Positions 1 through 9,352 of a stretch of DNA of 64,000 nt are shown here, in pieces. The translations under genes and the position numbers were made by a program. The DNA comes from Lutibacter sp. Its GTDB lineage: Bacteria; Bacteroidota; Bacteroidia; Flavobacteriales; Flavobacteriaceae. Under the pieces are notes generated by a model that saw nothing but the letters and a program-made list of their open reading frames with translations, was not told where the DNA came from and ran no database searches. Each line of letters opens with the position of its first letter. Position 1 is the stretch's first letter. The stretch covers positions 186,001-250,000 of the forward strand of contig NZ_JAEINV010000002.1 in NCBI RefSeq assembly GCF_016342705.1. The letters are read 5' to 3'.

Positions 1-63
1 ATGAAAAACAAACAATAAAAAAAGGAACATATATTGTTTTAAAATAGATGATCTTTTCTTCAA
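1..63 (-). CDS. N-terminal fragment of a secreted protein, probably SprA (runs off left edge)
   Basis: Three bases after the ruvA stop a reading frame opens with TTG at 63-61 and stays open to the window edge. It encodes a typical signal-peptide start: a basic n-region (KKRSS) followed by a hydrophobic core (MFLFLLFVF). An in-frame ATG at 30-28 would remove the basic n-region, so TTG is preferred. In many Flavobacteriia the gene after ruvA is sprA, the very large outer-membrane translocon protein of the type IX secretion system, and that synteny is the only basis for the name. About 21 codons are visible, so identity is not proven. Confidence 0.45.
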   Translation of the reverse strand, partial: MKKRSSILKQYMFLFLLFVFH

Positions 64-66
64 TTT

Positions 67-648
67 TTATAAATTTTTTAGCGCTTTTTTTATTAAAACT
101 TCTACAGTTGCAGCTTTATCTTCAATCAAAATTTTATCTAATACTTTTTCTGCTTGTTTTTTATTAAAACCTAATACTTCTAAAGCAGATAACGCTTCAT
201 TTTTATTAGTATTGCTTTCATTTACTGAAACTTCATCAATAGCAAAAGTGTTTGAAATTTTATCTCTTAAATCAACCAACACTCTTTGAGCTGTTTTTGC
301 ACCAATTCCTTTAACAGATTGAATAACTCCTACATTTCCTGAGGCTATTGCACGCTGAATTTCATCAGTTGTCATGGATGATAACATGGTTCGAGCAATA
401 CTTGGACCAACTCCTGATACCGAAATTAACAACCTAAATATTTCTCTTTCAATTTTTGAAATGAAACCATATAACGTATGAGAATCTTCTTTTACAGACA
501 AGTGTGTATACAAAAAAATAGATTCTTGCTCAGGTATTTGAGAATATGTATTTAATGAAATATTAAGCCAATAGCCTACACCATTGGCTTCTATTATTGC
601 ATTTGTTGGGTTTTTTTCAATTAATTTACCTCTAATATGGGTAATCAT
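67..648 (-). CDS. ruvA: Holliday junction branch-migration protein RuvA
   Basis: 193 residues, normal length for RuvA, which binds four-way junctions as a tetramer and loads the RuvB motor. The N-terminal OB-fold begins MITHIRGKLIE. Two helix-hairpin-helix motifs are visible (SVSGVGPSIA near residue 76 and SVKGIGAKTAQRV near residue 112). The C-terminal RuvB-contacting three-helix domain follows an acidic/Asn-rich linker and includes ALEVLGFNKKQAEKVL. Start is ATG. It follows maeB by 15 bases on the same strand and precedes the probable sprA, so it is likely co-transcribed with its neighbours. Identification is secure. Confidence 0.96.
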   Translation of the reverse strand: MITHIRGKLIEKNPTNAIIEANGVGYWLNISLNTYSQIPEQESIFLYTHLSVKEDSHTLYGFISKIEREIFRLLISVSGVGPSIARTMLSSMTTDEIQRAIASGNVGVIQSVKGIGAKTAQRVLVDLRDKISNTFAIDEVSVNESNTNKNEALSALEVLGFNKKQAEKVLDKILIEDKAATVEVLIKKALKNL

Positions 649-663
649 ATTTTACTATTTCAG

Positions 664-2964
664 TTATCCTTCAAATGTAGTAAAATAATCTTGTTTTTTT
701 GAATTTTCTTGCGCATCCACAACAGCTACACAAACCATATTCACAATTTCATCAACACTACATCCTAATTGAAGAATGTGTACAGGTTTTTTTAAACCCA
801 TAACTACTGGACCAATGGTATCAATATTATTTAAACGTCTTATTAATTTATAACTAATATTTGCTGAATTTAAATCCGGAAAAATTAATCCGTTTACTTT
901 TTTATTATGAAGTTTTGTAAATGGAAATTTCTCATCTCTTGCTTCTGTATCCAAAGCAAAATCTGCTTGAATCTCACCATCAATACATATTTCTGGATAG
1001 TGTTTATGCAAATACGCAACGGCTTTTGAACTTTTTGTAGGCGCTTCAAACTTTGCCGATCCAAAATTTGAATAGGACAACATTGCTAAATTTGGTTCAA
1101 TACCAAATATTTTCATAACTCTATGAGTCATTCTAGAAATTTGAACCAAATCTTCTTCAGATGGATTCACATTAAAGGCGGTATCTGAAAAAAACATTGG
1201 CCCTCTAGCTGTCATCATTATATTTGTGGCTGACACTTTTTCAACGCCATCAGCTTTTCCAATTAATTCAATAATTGGCTTAGCAACTGTAGGATAACTT
1301 CTAGAATAACCTGTTACAAGCGCATCAGCTTCACCTTCATTAACCATCATAGCTGCAAAATAATTACGTTCTCGCATCCATTTACTTGCATCTAATAAAG
1401 AAATACCTTTTCTCTTGCGTTTTTCCCAATATATTTGAGCAAAACGATTTCTTCGTTCTTTTTCTTCATCTGATTTAGGATCTATAATTTGAACATCCGC
1501 TTCAAAATTTAATTCGCGCATTAATTCTTTTATAATTTCTTTATCACCCAATAATATTGGTTTCCCAATACCATCTTCAAGTACAATTTGAGCTGCTTTT
1601 AACACGTTTAAATGATCGGCTTCAGCAAAAACAACACTTTTAGGATTTGCTTTTGCTCTTGAAGTTAGCATACGCATTAATTTACTACTTGTCCCTAACC
1701 TATCAGCTAATGCATCTTTATAAGCTTCCCAATCTGTAATTGGTTGTTTTGCAACTCCTGTTTCCATAGCTGCTTTTGCAACAGCTGGCGGAACTTCAAT
1801 AATTAAACGATGATCAAAAGGTTTTGGAATTATATATTCTCTACCAAATTGAATATGTTTTTCACCATAGGTTATATTCACTTGTTCAGGAACTGGTTCT
1901 TTTGCTAAATTGGCCAATGCATGAACTGCCGCTATTTTCATTTCTTCATTAATTTTGGTTGCTCTAACATCTAAAGCGCCTCTAAAAATAAATGGAAATC
2001 CAAGTACATTATTTACTTGATTAGGATGGTCTGATCGGCCCGTTGCCATAATTACATCTTTTCTTGTAGCTACTGCCACATCATATTCAATTTCAGGGTT
2101 TGGATTTGCCATTGCAAATACAATTGGATCATTTGCCATAGTTAATAACATTTTTGGTGTAAAAACATCGGCTACTGAAAGACCTATAAAAACATCCGCA
2201 TTTTTCACAGCATCTTCCAACGTATGTAAATCTCTATCCGTTGCAAACTCGGCTTTTTGCTCCGTTAAAGTTTCTGCATCTTTTCTAATAACACCTTTGC
2301 TATCGCACATAACCATGTTATTTCTATCTGCTCCAAGCGCTAAATACAGTCTTGAACAAGAAATTGCAGCTGCACCTGCCCCATTAATAACTATTTTAAC
2401 TTTTGCAATATCTTTTTCTGCAATTTCAACTGCATTTTTTAAAGCTGCTGCAGAAATAATAGCAGTTCCATGTTGGTCATCATGCATTACAGGAATGTCT
2501 AATTCCTCTTTTAACCTACGTTCAATTTCAAACGCTTCGGGAGCTTTAATATCTTCTAAATTAATACCTCCAAAAGTTGGCGCAATATTTTTTACCGTTT
2601 GAATAAATTGTTCAACATCTTTTGTATCAACTTCAATATCAAAAACATCTATGTCAGCAAAAATTTTGAATAACAACCCTTTACCTTCCATTACTGGTTT
2701 TCCAGCCAGTGCACCAATATCACCCAAACCTAAAACCGCTGTTCCGTTTGAAATAACTGCAACTAAATTACCTTTAGATGTATATTTATAGGCATCCTCT
2801 GGATTTTTCTCAATTGCTAAACAAGGCTCGGCAACACCTGGAGAATATGCTAAGGATAAATCTTTTTGAGTAGCATGTTTTTTTGTAGGTACTACTTGTA
2901 TTTTACCTGGAGTTGGAAATTGATGATACAATAACGCTTCGCTCTTTATTTTTGAATTACTCAT
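664..2964 (-). CDS. maeB: NADP-dependent malic enzyme with C-terminal phosphotransacetylase-like domain (MaeB)
   Basis: 766 residues, the usual length of the long bacterial malic enzymes. Residues about 1-400 are the malic enzyme part, which converts malate to pyruvate and CO2 with reduction of NAD(P): [12 protein letters not shown], the metal-site region [10 protein letters not shown] and the dinucleotide-binding loop [11 protein letters not shown] are present. Residues about 430-766 match the phosphotransacetylase fold ([18 protein letters not shown]); in this family that domain is regulatory, binding acetyl-CoA, rather than catalytic. Start ATG is unambiguous. A good -7 element lies 28 bases upstream. 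Confidence 0.95.
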   Translation of the reverse strand: MSNSKIKSEALLYHQFPTPGKIQVVPTKKHATQKDLSLAYSPGVAEPCLAIEKNPEDAYKYTSKGNLVAVISNGTAVLGLGDIGALAGKPVMEGKGLLFKIFADIDVFDIEVDTKDVEQFIQTVKNIAPTFGGINLEDIKAPEAFEIERRLKEELDIPVMHDDQHGTAIISAAALKNAVEIAEKDIAKVKIVINGAGAAAISCSRLYLALGADRNNMVMCDSKGVIRKDAETLTEQKAEFATDRDLHTLEDAVKNADVFIGLSVADVFTPKMLLTMANDPIVFAMANPNPEIEYDVAVATRKDVIMATGRSDHPNQVNNVLGFPFIFRGALDVRATKINEEMKIAAVHALANLAKEPVPEQVNITYGEKHIQFGREYIIPKPFDHRLIIEVPPAVAKAAMETGVAKQPITDWEAYKDALADRLGTSSKLMRMLTSRAKANPKSVVFAEADHLNVLKAAQIVLEDGIGKPILLGDKEIIKELMRELNFEADVQIIDPKSDEEKERRNRFAQIYWEKRKRKGISLLDASKWMRERNYFAAMMVNEGEADALVTGYSRSYPTVAKPIIELIGKADGVEKVSATNIMMTARGPMFFSDTAFNVNPSEEDLVQISRMTHRVMKIFGIEPNLAMLSYSNFGSAKFEAPTKSSKAVAYLHKHYPEICIDGEIQADFALDTEARDEKFPFTKLHNKKVNGLIFPDLNSANISYKLIRRLNNIDTIGPVVMGLKKPVHILQLGCSVDEIVNMVCVAVVDAQENSKKQDYFTTFEG

Positions 2965-2991
2965 GTAATTATATGTTTAATTTATAAAAAT

Positions 2992-2999
2992 CAAATTTA
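2992..2999 (-). promoter_or_regulatory. -7 promoter element for maeB
   Basis: On the minus strand the sequence reads TAAATTTG, a full match to the Bacteroidota -7 consensus TAnnTTTG, 28 bases before the maeB start. Only a weak -33 candidate (TTTC) is seen 17 bases upstream. Confidence 0.55.
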
Positions 3000-3102
3000 T
3001 AAATTTTATACCATAAGAAACTGTTTTAAATCATATTTCATAAAGTTTCTTGTAACAATTGTAGCACATTAATAAAGTAATATGAATTTTGTTATGAATT
3101 CT

Positions 3103-4029
3103 TTATTTTTTAAGAAATAACAAATTTCTAACTAAACCAGCATATTTTGTGCGTTTTACGGCTGATTTTTTAAAAATATCTTGAAAAACTTCTTCAGAAA
3201 TCTCTTGCCAATCTCTTTTATTCATTTGCAGTACATTGGTATGAGGAATAAATTTTTCTTCGGAATGTGGTGTTGAAAAACGATTCCACGGACAAACATC
3301 TTGGCAAATATCACACCCAAACATCCAATCTTCAAATTTCCCCTTCATTGAAGTTGGAATTTCATCTTTTAATTCAATAGTAAAATACGAAATGCATTTA
3401 CTACCGTCAATGGTGTTGTTTGGTAATATTGCTTGTGTAGGACAAGCATCAAGACATTTAGTGCAAGTTCCGCAATGGTTTGTTATAAACGGATTATCAT
3501 AAGCTAACTCCGCATCAAAAATAAGTTCAGCTAAAAAGAAAAATGAACCTTTATTTTTTTGAAGTAATAAGGAGTTTTTTCCGCGCCACCCTAAACCTCC
3601 TTTTTCTGCCCAAGCGCGTTCTAAAACTGGCGCTGAATCTACAAAAGCTCTGCCATTTACTTGTCCTATTAAATTTTCAATAAAAAAAGTCAGTTCTTTT
3701 AATTTAGCTTTTATAATATGATGATAATCTTCACCATACGCATATTTTGCAATTTTATACGTGTCATTATTTTGAAGTTCTTTTGGAAAATAGTTGTATG
3801 ATAAACTAATTACGGATTTGGCATCATCAACCAACAAACGTGGATCTAGTCGTTTATCAAAATAGTTTTCCATATATTTCATTTTTCCATGGAAACCATT
3901 TTTTAACCAATTTTCTAAGTTGTAAGCTTCTTCTTCTAAAAAATCTGCTTTTGCAATACCACAACTTTCAAAACCTAATCGCTTAGCTTCTTGCTTTATT
4001 AAAACTGCATATGTTTGAAGATTTTTCAT
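3103..4029 (-). CDS. queG: Epoxyqueuosine reductase QueG
   Basis: 308 residues. QueG performs the last step of queuosine synthesis on tRNA, reducing epoxyqueuosine with cobalamin and two [4Fe-4S] clusters. The active-site region [20 protein letters not shown] and two ferredoxin motifs ([13 protein letters not shown] and [11 protein letters not shown]) are visible. The ATG at 4029 is chosen over an in-frame TTG at 4038, because a TAGCTTTG -7 element at 4043-4036 overlaps that TTG and would place transcription start at about 4030. The message would be nearly leaderless. The protein starts [16 protein letters not shown]. Confidence 0.94.
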   Translation of the reverse strand: MKNLQTYAVLIKQEAKRLGFESCGIAKADFLEEEAYNLENWLKNGFHGKMKYMENYFDKRLDPRLLVDDAKSVISLSYNYFPKELQNNDTYKIAKYAYGEDYHHIIKAKLKELTFFIENLIGQVNGRAFVDSAPVLERAWAEKGGLGWRGKNSLLLQKNKGSFFFLAELIFDAELAYDNPFITNHCGTCTKCLDACPTQAILPNNTIDGSKCISYFTIELKDEIPTSMKGKFEDWMFGCDICQDVCPWNRFSTPHSEEKFIPHTNVLQMNKRDWQEISEEVFQDIFKKSAVKRTKYAGLVRNLLFLKK

Positions 4030-4035
4030 GTAATA

Positions 4036-4043
4036 CAAAGCTA
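4036..4043 (-). promoter_or_regulatory. -7 promoter element for queG
   Basis: Reads TAGCTTTG on the minus strand, a full TAnnTTTG match seven bases before the chosen ATG. It decides the queG start and implies a leaderless or very short-leader transcript. Confidence 0.55.
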
Positions 4044-4073
4044 AAAAAATCCCGCAATTGCGGGATTTTTTTT
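4043..4073 (-). terminator. Intrinsic terminator after soeA
   Basis: A strong GC stem (ATCCCGCAATTGCGGGAT) flanked by A and T runs directly follows the soeA stop. It is symmetrical enough to work in both directions, but only minus-strand transcription from soeA reaches it. Confidence 0.9.
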
Positions 4074-4074
4074 A

Positions 4075-6972
4075 TTATTCTTCTTTTGGAATGTAATAAC
4101 AACCACCCGGAGATTTATCTGGCGTAAAAGCTCTGTTAAACCATAAAGGTCTGCGTTCTCCGTTTGGACCAGGCGCTGGACGAGTCATTGCTAACCATTC
4201 TTTATAAATTTCGTGAGATTTGTTGGTATCTACAAAAATATCACCATACTTATCTTCGGGTTTTGGTTTTTCAATTCGCACACGTTGATGCCAGCAATGC
4301 ATTCCACTAATTGGATCTGGATGAACTGCATGTGTAATATTTTGATGTACGCCACCATCTTTCCAGAAAATACGTTTAGAATCTTTATCACTAGAATCAA
4401 AAGGATGAATTCCTGAAATAGTGTTCATTTTCCATCCACCTTCACCATTACTTTGAATTTTTACCGTGTTGGTTGCCCAACGATTTCCTATTTTATCTTG
4501 CGGTCTTCTCCATCGTCCAATATGATGGGAACAAGCTACAACTCCAGGCTTCATGCTTTGAGTTACCCAAACTTTATCAATGAAATAACCAATATCCGTA
4601 TTCATTTTTACCAAATCACCTGTTTGGAATCCCCATTTTTTGGCATCATCTGGATGCATCCAAATTGGATTTCTGTTTGAAATTTCAACCAACCATTTTG
4701 CATTTCCTGATCTTGAATGAATTAAAGTTGGCAACCTAAATGTTGGCACTAACACATATTCTCCTTTCGATTTATCTAAATTATCATTATGAATATGGCT
4801 CTTTATATATTTTGGAATAGCATATTCTGGCCATTTCCAATCTACCATAGTTTGTGAATAAAATTCATTTTTCCGTGATGGTGTTGGAAAACCAACCATT
4901 GCTTTTCCGTTAATCATAACTCCAATCTCTTTTCCATCTTTAAAAATCACATCGGAATCCTTATCAACTATAGAACCTTTTAATTGCTCTTCGGTTAATA
5001 ATGTTTCATTCTTTTTGTAAGATTCTCCTTTTTCAATTTCAAAAGCTCCGTACTTTTGCATGTACTGCAATTCTGTAATTCCTTCTTTTTTAGCAGCTTC
5101 CGGCAATCCTTTTACTCTTTCAAATAAATATTGATAATACTCATCAATGGTAATTTTTTCTCCTGGGCGATACGGTGATTCAAAATGTTTACGAATTCCC
5201 ATACTTCCATCCGGATCAATTTTCCAACTTAAGGCAATCCAAAATTCATCTTCTTCCCAAACTTCACCTGGATTTGCCTGATATGTATATTCTACTGGTT
5301 TTCCATTTCTTCTGGCTGCTTCTCTTAAAACTGGTTGACGGAATGCTACCCAAGTTCCACCGTGTGTTGCGTAAGAATTGATGTCGTGACGTTCTGAAGC
5401 CAATCCCATTGGCAACACAAAATCTGCGTGAAAAGCCGTTTCATTCCAAGTTGGAGTTAATGCTGCGTGCAATCCAAATTTACTTTCGTCCATAAACATT
5501 TCCATCCACGTAAAACCATCTGGATAGGTCCAAACTGGGTTGAAAACTCTTGAAAAATATACATCCATTTTACCTCTACCTTCTTTTAAAAAATGAGGTA
5601 ATAACTGGCTCATTTCAAAAAATGCTAACGGATATTCTTTTGGAAAATGCAATTCATTCCATTTTTTTTGAGGTTGCGGTTTATTTGGTTGCGTTGGTGC
5701 AAATTTATTCCAGCTATTTGGAGATGTACCTCCTTTAGCACCAACTGCTCCTGTTAATACAGTTAAAAAATGTAAACAACGTGCAACTGCCCAACCACCT
5801 AAATTTGATGCGCCTGCTGCACGCCAGTTGTGCGATGCAAATCGCTCACCAGCTTCACCAATTTTATGTGCAATTTCAACAATCATATCTGCTTTTACAC
5901 CTGATTCACTTTCGGCATATTCTGGTGTAAATTCCTTATATTCATCAATCATTGCGGCAATATAATTCTCAAAAGTGACCTCTTTATCACTATGCATTGC
6001 TTTTAAATAAGCCTTCCAGTTAGTCCAGTTTTCTAAATAATTTCTATTGTATAATCCTTCTTTTAAAATAATTAATGCCATTGCTAACAAAACAGCTGCT
6101 TCAGTTCCCGGATAAGATGGCAACCAATAATCGGACATACTTGCTGTGTTGGATAAACGAGGATCCATGGTGGCTAATTTAGCTCCTTTCATTTTTCCTT
6201 CAATAATGCGTTGTGCATGCGGATTAAAATAATGTCCCGATTCTAAATGTGCAGAAACTAATAAAATAAATTTTGCTTCGGCGTGATCTGGTGAAGGACG
6301 ATCATATCCATACCATAAATTATACCCAAAACGTGCTCCAGAAGAACAAATATTTGTGTGTGAATTATGTCCATCTATTCCCCAACCTTGTAAAATCCAG
6401 TTCATAAATTTTTCGTGCCCTGGTCTTCCAACGTGGTAGGCTATTTCATTATGTCTATCTTCTTTTATGGCTTTTCTAATTCTATCAGCAAAAGTATCTA
6501 AAACTTCATCCCAAGAAACACGTTCCCATTCACCATCACCACGTTTTCCTTTTCTTTTTAAAGGAAATAAAATACGATCTGGATCTGTTATTTGATTAAT
6601 GGTTGCCGGACCTTTGGCGCAGTTTCTACCTCTACTTCCTGGGTGATAAGGATTCCCTTCAAACTTTTTAACTTCTTGTGTTTCCTTATCAATAAAAGCA
6701 GTTAAACCACAAGCGCTTTCACAATTAAAACACGTTGTTGGAACTATTTGATAGGTTTTTTTCTCTTTTCTCGGCCAAACTTTTGGATTGTATTCTACCC
6801 AATTGTCCCATTTTTCTGGCGGAGGAAAATTCTCGTACATTTTAGCAACTTCTTCATCGGTAAAATGACGCATATCTTTATCAAACTCTTGATATCCTTC
6901 TTTGTGCAGATTTGGGATTAATCCAATTTTCTCTGCAATATTTTCTATAAATGATGGTTTTTTGTATCCCAT
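4075..6972 (-). CDS. Molybdopterin oxidoreductase catalytic subunit, SoeA-like (sulfite dehydrogenase or related)
   Basis: 965 residues, DMSO-reductase superfamily. An N-terminal [4Fe-4S] motif (CFNCESACG, then CAKGPATINQ about 30 residues later) leads into the bis-MGD domains. The likely Mo ligand is the Cys in THTNICSSGARFGY, as in polysulfide/thiosulfate reductases and SoeA. There is no twin-arginine signal, so the enzyme should face the cytoplasm, which fits the quinone-reducing sulfite dehydrogenase SoeABC and not periplasmic PsrA/PhsA. It follows the fused FeS/membrane subunit by 18 bases and ends at a strong terminator. The neighbouring molybdenum-cofactor and YeeE/YedE genes support a sulfur substrate. 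Substrate and direction (sulfite oxidation or sulfur-oxyanion reduction) are inferred. Confidence 0.8.
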   Translation of the reverse strand: MGYKKPSFIENIAEKIGLIPNLHKEGYQEFDKDMRHFTDEEVAKMYENFPPPEKWDNWVEYNPKVWPRKEKKTYQIVPTTCFNCESACGLTAFIDKETQEVKKFEGNPYHPGSRGRNCAKGPATINQITDPDRILFPLKRKGKRGDGEWERVSWDEVLDTFADRIRKAIKEDRHNEIAYHVGRPGHEKFMNWILQGWGIDGHNSHTNICSSGARFGYNLWYGYDRPSPDHAEAKFILLVSAHLESGHYFNPHAQRIIEGKMKGAKLATMDPRLSNTASMSDYWLPSYPGTEAAVLLAMALIILKEGLYNRNYLENWTNWKAYLKAMHSDKEVTFENYIAAMIDEYKEFTPEYAESESGVKADMIVEIAHKIGEAGERFASHNWRAAGASNLGGWAVARCLHFLTVLTGAVGAKGGTSPNSWNKFAPTQPNKPQPQKKWNELHFPKEYPLAFFEMSQLLPHFLKEGRGKMDVYFSRVFNPVWTYPDGFTWMEMFMDESKFGLHAALTPTWNETAFHADFVLPMGLASERHDINSYATHGGTWVAFRQPVLREAARRNGKPVEYTYQANPGEVWEEDEFWIALSWKIDPDGSMGIRKHFESPYRPGEKITIDEYYQYLFERVKGLPEAAKKEGITELQYMQKYGAFEIEKGESYKKNETLLTEEQLKGSIVDKDSDVIFKDGKEIGVMINGKAMVGFPTPSRKNEFYSQTMVDWKWPEYAIPKYIKSHIHNDNLDKSKGEYVLVPTFRLPTLIHSRSGNAKWLVEISNRNPIWMHPDDAKKWGFQTGDLVKMNTDIGYFIDKVWVTQSMKPGVVACSHHIGRWRRPQDKIGNRWATNTVKIQSNGEGGWKMNTISGIHPFDSSDKDSKRIFWKDGGVHQNITHAVHPDPISGMHCWHQRVRIEKPKPEDKYGDIFVDTNKSHEIYKEWLAMTRPAPGPNGERRPLWFNRAFTPDKSPGGCYYIPKEE

Positions 6973-6990
6973 GACTTTCTGTATTTTAAA

Positions 6991-8607
6991 TTAAGCTAAA
7001 GGAATTCTTTGTGGTGCTTCCACCCAAATTTTCTCCGTTGCAATAATTCCTATTAAAACTAATACTGCTGATCCAACTAATAAAGGAAATGTGTTGCCAA
7101 CTAATAAAAATATTAGTGGAATTATATTACCTACCATTACTGTTACAACCCAAAATAAGTTTTTATACCTTCCTTTTGTAATCATTTTCACTACTGTTTT
7201 TGCAGCTGTTGTTGGGTGTGTAATTGTTAATTCTGATATTAATGTAAATAAGTTAACTACTAATGCAATTACCAATATATTTGTTAATATGCTCATCCAA
7301 TTTTCTTGACCAAAAATTAAACCTGCCAACACAAAAATTGATGCTCCGGCCATAACGCTATGAACTAACATATGTAAAGGTAATGTTGGACTTTGCCAAA
7401 AATCGCGTCCTTTAGCTTGTGCAAATAAAAAGGCTGTGTATACTGCTAATAAAATAGCAAAAATTGCCGTAATCCAAAGTAATGCAGTTTCTCCAGTTTC
7501 AATTTCAAAAAATGTAATTGCTCCCCAAATGGTTACTAACAATCCGAAAATTGTAATTGTGTAACCACCTTTTACCAACCAAGAATTCCATTGTGGACGC
7601 AATAAAACGTTTAAAAAACGGTCTGGTCTATCTAAATCCATCACCAAGAATAATCCTGTTAACGCTAAAAATGTTAATGAAATTCCAGCAGACCATAATT
7701 TAGCTGTAGAAGAAACTTCATACCCTAAAATAATTGCTAAAAATGGAATTAAAAATGCACCTGCCGCAATTGCTTTTGTAAAAACATAAGCAGAAACTTC
7801 CCAGCCCCAAAGTATTCCTTTATCTGGCGTATCATATACTCTTCGCGCCTTTCCAGTTAACACGTCAATATAATTAGGGTTTTCAGTATCTTTTCTCTGA
7901 TAAGCAGCCTGAATATCATTATCTATAACCATTTGTAATAAATCTACATCTCCATTTGTATGTATCATTTTTTCAGCAGCTTTTGCAAAATGACCAACTC
8001 CACGCGCTTGCGAATTCCACAAACTTGGTCCAGATTTATCTGTAGCTTCCGGAATTAAACTGGCATCATCCGCATCTATATAGAACAGATTAGGATTGGT
8101 TCCTTTTTCTGGCTTACGAACTTTTACTGCCTGACGCGCTAATAATTGAGAAATCTCCGTTGTTGGATTGTGCATATCACCCGCAATAATTGCATGTTCC
8201 GGGCAAACAGTAACACAAGCTGGTTCTCTACCTACATCAACTCTATGTGCGCAATAATTACATTTAGCCGCTGTGTTATTATCTGGATCAATATACAAGG
8301 CATCATAAGGACATGCTTGCATACAAGATTTACAACCAATACAACGGTTGTTATCAAAATCTACAATGCCGTCTTCACGCGTATACAACGCTTCAACCGG
8401 ACAAATTTCTACACAAGGTGCATCTGTACAATGGTTGCAACGCATTACTGAAAAAATTCTTCGTGTATCGGGGAATTCTCCCTTTTCAACTTGCTTTACA
8501 TACGTTCTGTTTACACCAATAGCAACATCGTGTTCTGATTTACAAGCAGTTGTACAAGCATGACAACCTATACACTTTCGGTTATCTATTATAAAACCAT
8601 ACTTCAT
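6991..8607 (-). CDS. Fused four-cluster ferredoxin and NrfD-type membrane anchor (SoeB-SoeC-like)
   Basis: 538 residues. Residues 1 to about 175 are a DmsB/SoeB-type ferredoxin with four cysteine groups (CIGCHACTTACK, CNHCTDAPCVEICP, CIGCKSCMQACP and CNYCAHR with a later CVTVCP). After a hydrophilic linker, residues from about 260 to the end hold about eight hydrophobic segments of the NrfD/SoeC quinone-binding family. It would pass electrons between SoeA and the membrane quinone pool. The electron-transfer and anchor subunits are separate genes in the best-studied SoeABC. It is the first gene of a two-gene operon with a candidate Crp/Fnr operator upstream. Confidence 0.85.
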   Translation of the reverse strand: MKYGFIIDNRKCIGCHACTTACKSEHDVAIGVNRTYVKQVEKGEFPDTRRIFSVMRCNHCTDAPCVEICPVEALYTREDGIVDFDNNRCIGCKSCMQACPYDALYIDPDNNTAAKCNYCAHRVDVGREPACVTVCPEHAIIAGDMHNPTTEISQLLARQAVKVRKPEKGTNPNLFYIDADDASLIPEATDKSGPSLWNSQARGVGHFAKAAEKMIHTNGDVDLLQMVIDNDIQAAYQRKDTENPNYIDVLTGKARRVYDTPDKGILWGWEVSAYVFTKAIAAGAFLIPFLAIILGYEVSSTAKLWSAGISLTFLALTGLFLVMDLDRPDRFLNVLLRPQWNSWLVKGGYTITIFGLLVTIWGAITFFEIETGETALLWITAIFAILLAVYTAFLFAQAKGRDFWQSPTLPLHMLVHSVMAGASIFVLAGLIFGQENWMSILTNILVIALVVNLFTLISELTITHPTTAAKTVVKMITKGRYKNLFWVVTVMVGNIIPLIFLLVGNTFPLLVGSAVLVLIGIIATEKIWVEAPQRIPLA

Positions 8608-8632
8608 TTTTAAAATATATTTGGAATCCTAT

Positions 8633-8676
8633 CAAAGTTAGTTTATAGGAATATTAGTTTTGTAACTAACATCACA
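8633..8676 (-). promoter_or_regulatory. soeBC-soeA promoter with candidate Crp/Fnr-type operator
   Basis: The -7 element TAACTTTG (8640-8633) matches TAnnTTTG, with no recognisable -33 box. Upstream, 8661-8676 reads TGTAACTAACATCACA, matching 10 of 12 arm bases of TGTAAC-N4-GTTACA. Its centre (8668.5) lies 35.5 bp from the last -7 base, near -41.5 from the expected transcription start, the place of a class II activator. The yeeE promoter has the same spacing. An overlapping 16-bp perfect dyad, TTAGTTTTGTAACTAA (8654-8669), is an alternative site. Confidence 0.55.
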
Positions 8677-8735
8677 TATAAATTTATTTAGAATGGTTTT
8701 AAATAAATTAAAGCAATCATGTATTCAAAATGATT

Positions 8736-8743
8736 TATTTTTG
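8736..8743 (+). promoter_or_regulatory. -7 promoter element for moaD
   Basis: TATTTTTG, a full TAnnTTTG match 20 bases before the moaD ATG. No -33 element is visible. Confidence 0.45.
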
Positions 8744-8763
8744 CAAAACCATATAAAAATAAC

Positions 8764-9006
8764 ATGAGAATTCAAATACTATTTTTTGGAATTACAACGG
8801 ATTTAACTGGAGAAAATTCAATTACTTTTGAATTAACTTCTGATAGCTCTGTGGGGATATTAAAAGTGGCGTTAAAAGATAGGTTTCCTAATTTAAAATA
8901 CTTACATCAATTTGCCATAGCAGTAAATGAAGAATATGCTGAAGACAATTTAATTCTTTATGAAAATGATGTTGTAGCTATAATTCCACCTGTAAGTGGT
9001 GGTTAA
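8764..9006 (+). CDS. moaD: Molybdopterin synthase small subunit MoaD
   Basis: 80 residues, ubiquitin-like fold, ending in the diagnostic Gly-Gly (PPVSGG) that is adenylated by a MoeB-type enzyme and thiocarboxylated to donate sulfur to precursor Z. It is divergent from soeBC and sits near moaE, its partner subunit, with a small unrelated membrane gene on the other strand between them. Its stop overlaps the end of that gene by four bases. Confidence 0.92.
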   Translation: MRIQILFFGITTDLTGENSITFELTSDSSVGILKVALKDRFPNLKYLHQFAIAVNEEYAEDNLILYENDVVAIIPPVSGG

Positions 9007-9278
9007 TTTCTGAAGTATTTTTTATCTATATAAAAAGTACCAAAAGGAATAATAGATGCTGCTAAAACTGCAATAAACGTTTTAGATTTCCACTCTAATT
9101 GATATTTTAAAACTATTGCTAAAATAACATAACCAATAAAAAGTATGCCATGAGGCATTCCTAAAATTTTCACATAAGAATCTATGCCGGCCAAATATTT
9201 AATTGGAGTTGCAATGAACAGCAACAATAAATAAGACACTCCTTCTAACACACTTACAATTCTAAATGTTTTCTTCAT
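9003..9278 (-). CDS. Small membrane protein, DUF3817-like
   Basis: 91 residues with about three hydrophobic segments (VSYLLLLFIATPIKYL, the segment after PHGILFIGY, and a C-terminal one ending in DKKYFRN). Length, the GMPHG motif and pattern fit the DUF3817 integral membrane family, which has no assigned function. It lies between moaD and moaE on the opposite strand with its own -7 element (TACTTTTG, 9312-9305). A role in cofactor synthesis is not implied. Confidence 0.75.
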   Translation of the reverse strand: MKKTFRIVSVLEGVSYLLLLFIATPIKYLAGIDSYVKILGMPHGILFIGYVILAIVLKYQLEWKSKTFIAVLAASIIPFGTFYIDKKYFRN

Positions 9279-9304
9279 TAAACTAATTTTAAATTACAAT
9301 CGGG

Positions 9305-9334
9305 CAAAAGTACACTTTTGATTTCTTAACTTTG
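9305..9334. promoter_or_regulatory. Divergent promoters for DUF3817 gene and moaE
   Basis: Two full TAnnTTTG matches face away from each other: TACTTTTG on the minus strand (9312-9305) for the DUF3817 gene and TAACTTTG on the plus strand (9327-9334) for moaE, 19 bases before its ATG. No -33 boxes stand out. Confidence 0.45.
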
Positions 9335-9352
9335 TGAACGTTATCTTAAAAA

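Noticed and set aside
8146-8563. Several overlapping plus-strand Cys-rich frames opposite the ferredoxin part of soeBC
   Set aside because: Antisense of a four-cluster ferredoxin; the plus strand has no family pattern.
8654-8669. Perfect dyad TTAGTTTTGTAACTAA as the main soe operator
   Set aside because: It overlaps the preferred site, but its centre is 28.5 bp from the -7 end and it does not match the yeeE dyad or spacing; kept as an alternative only.
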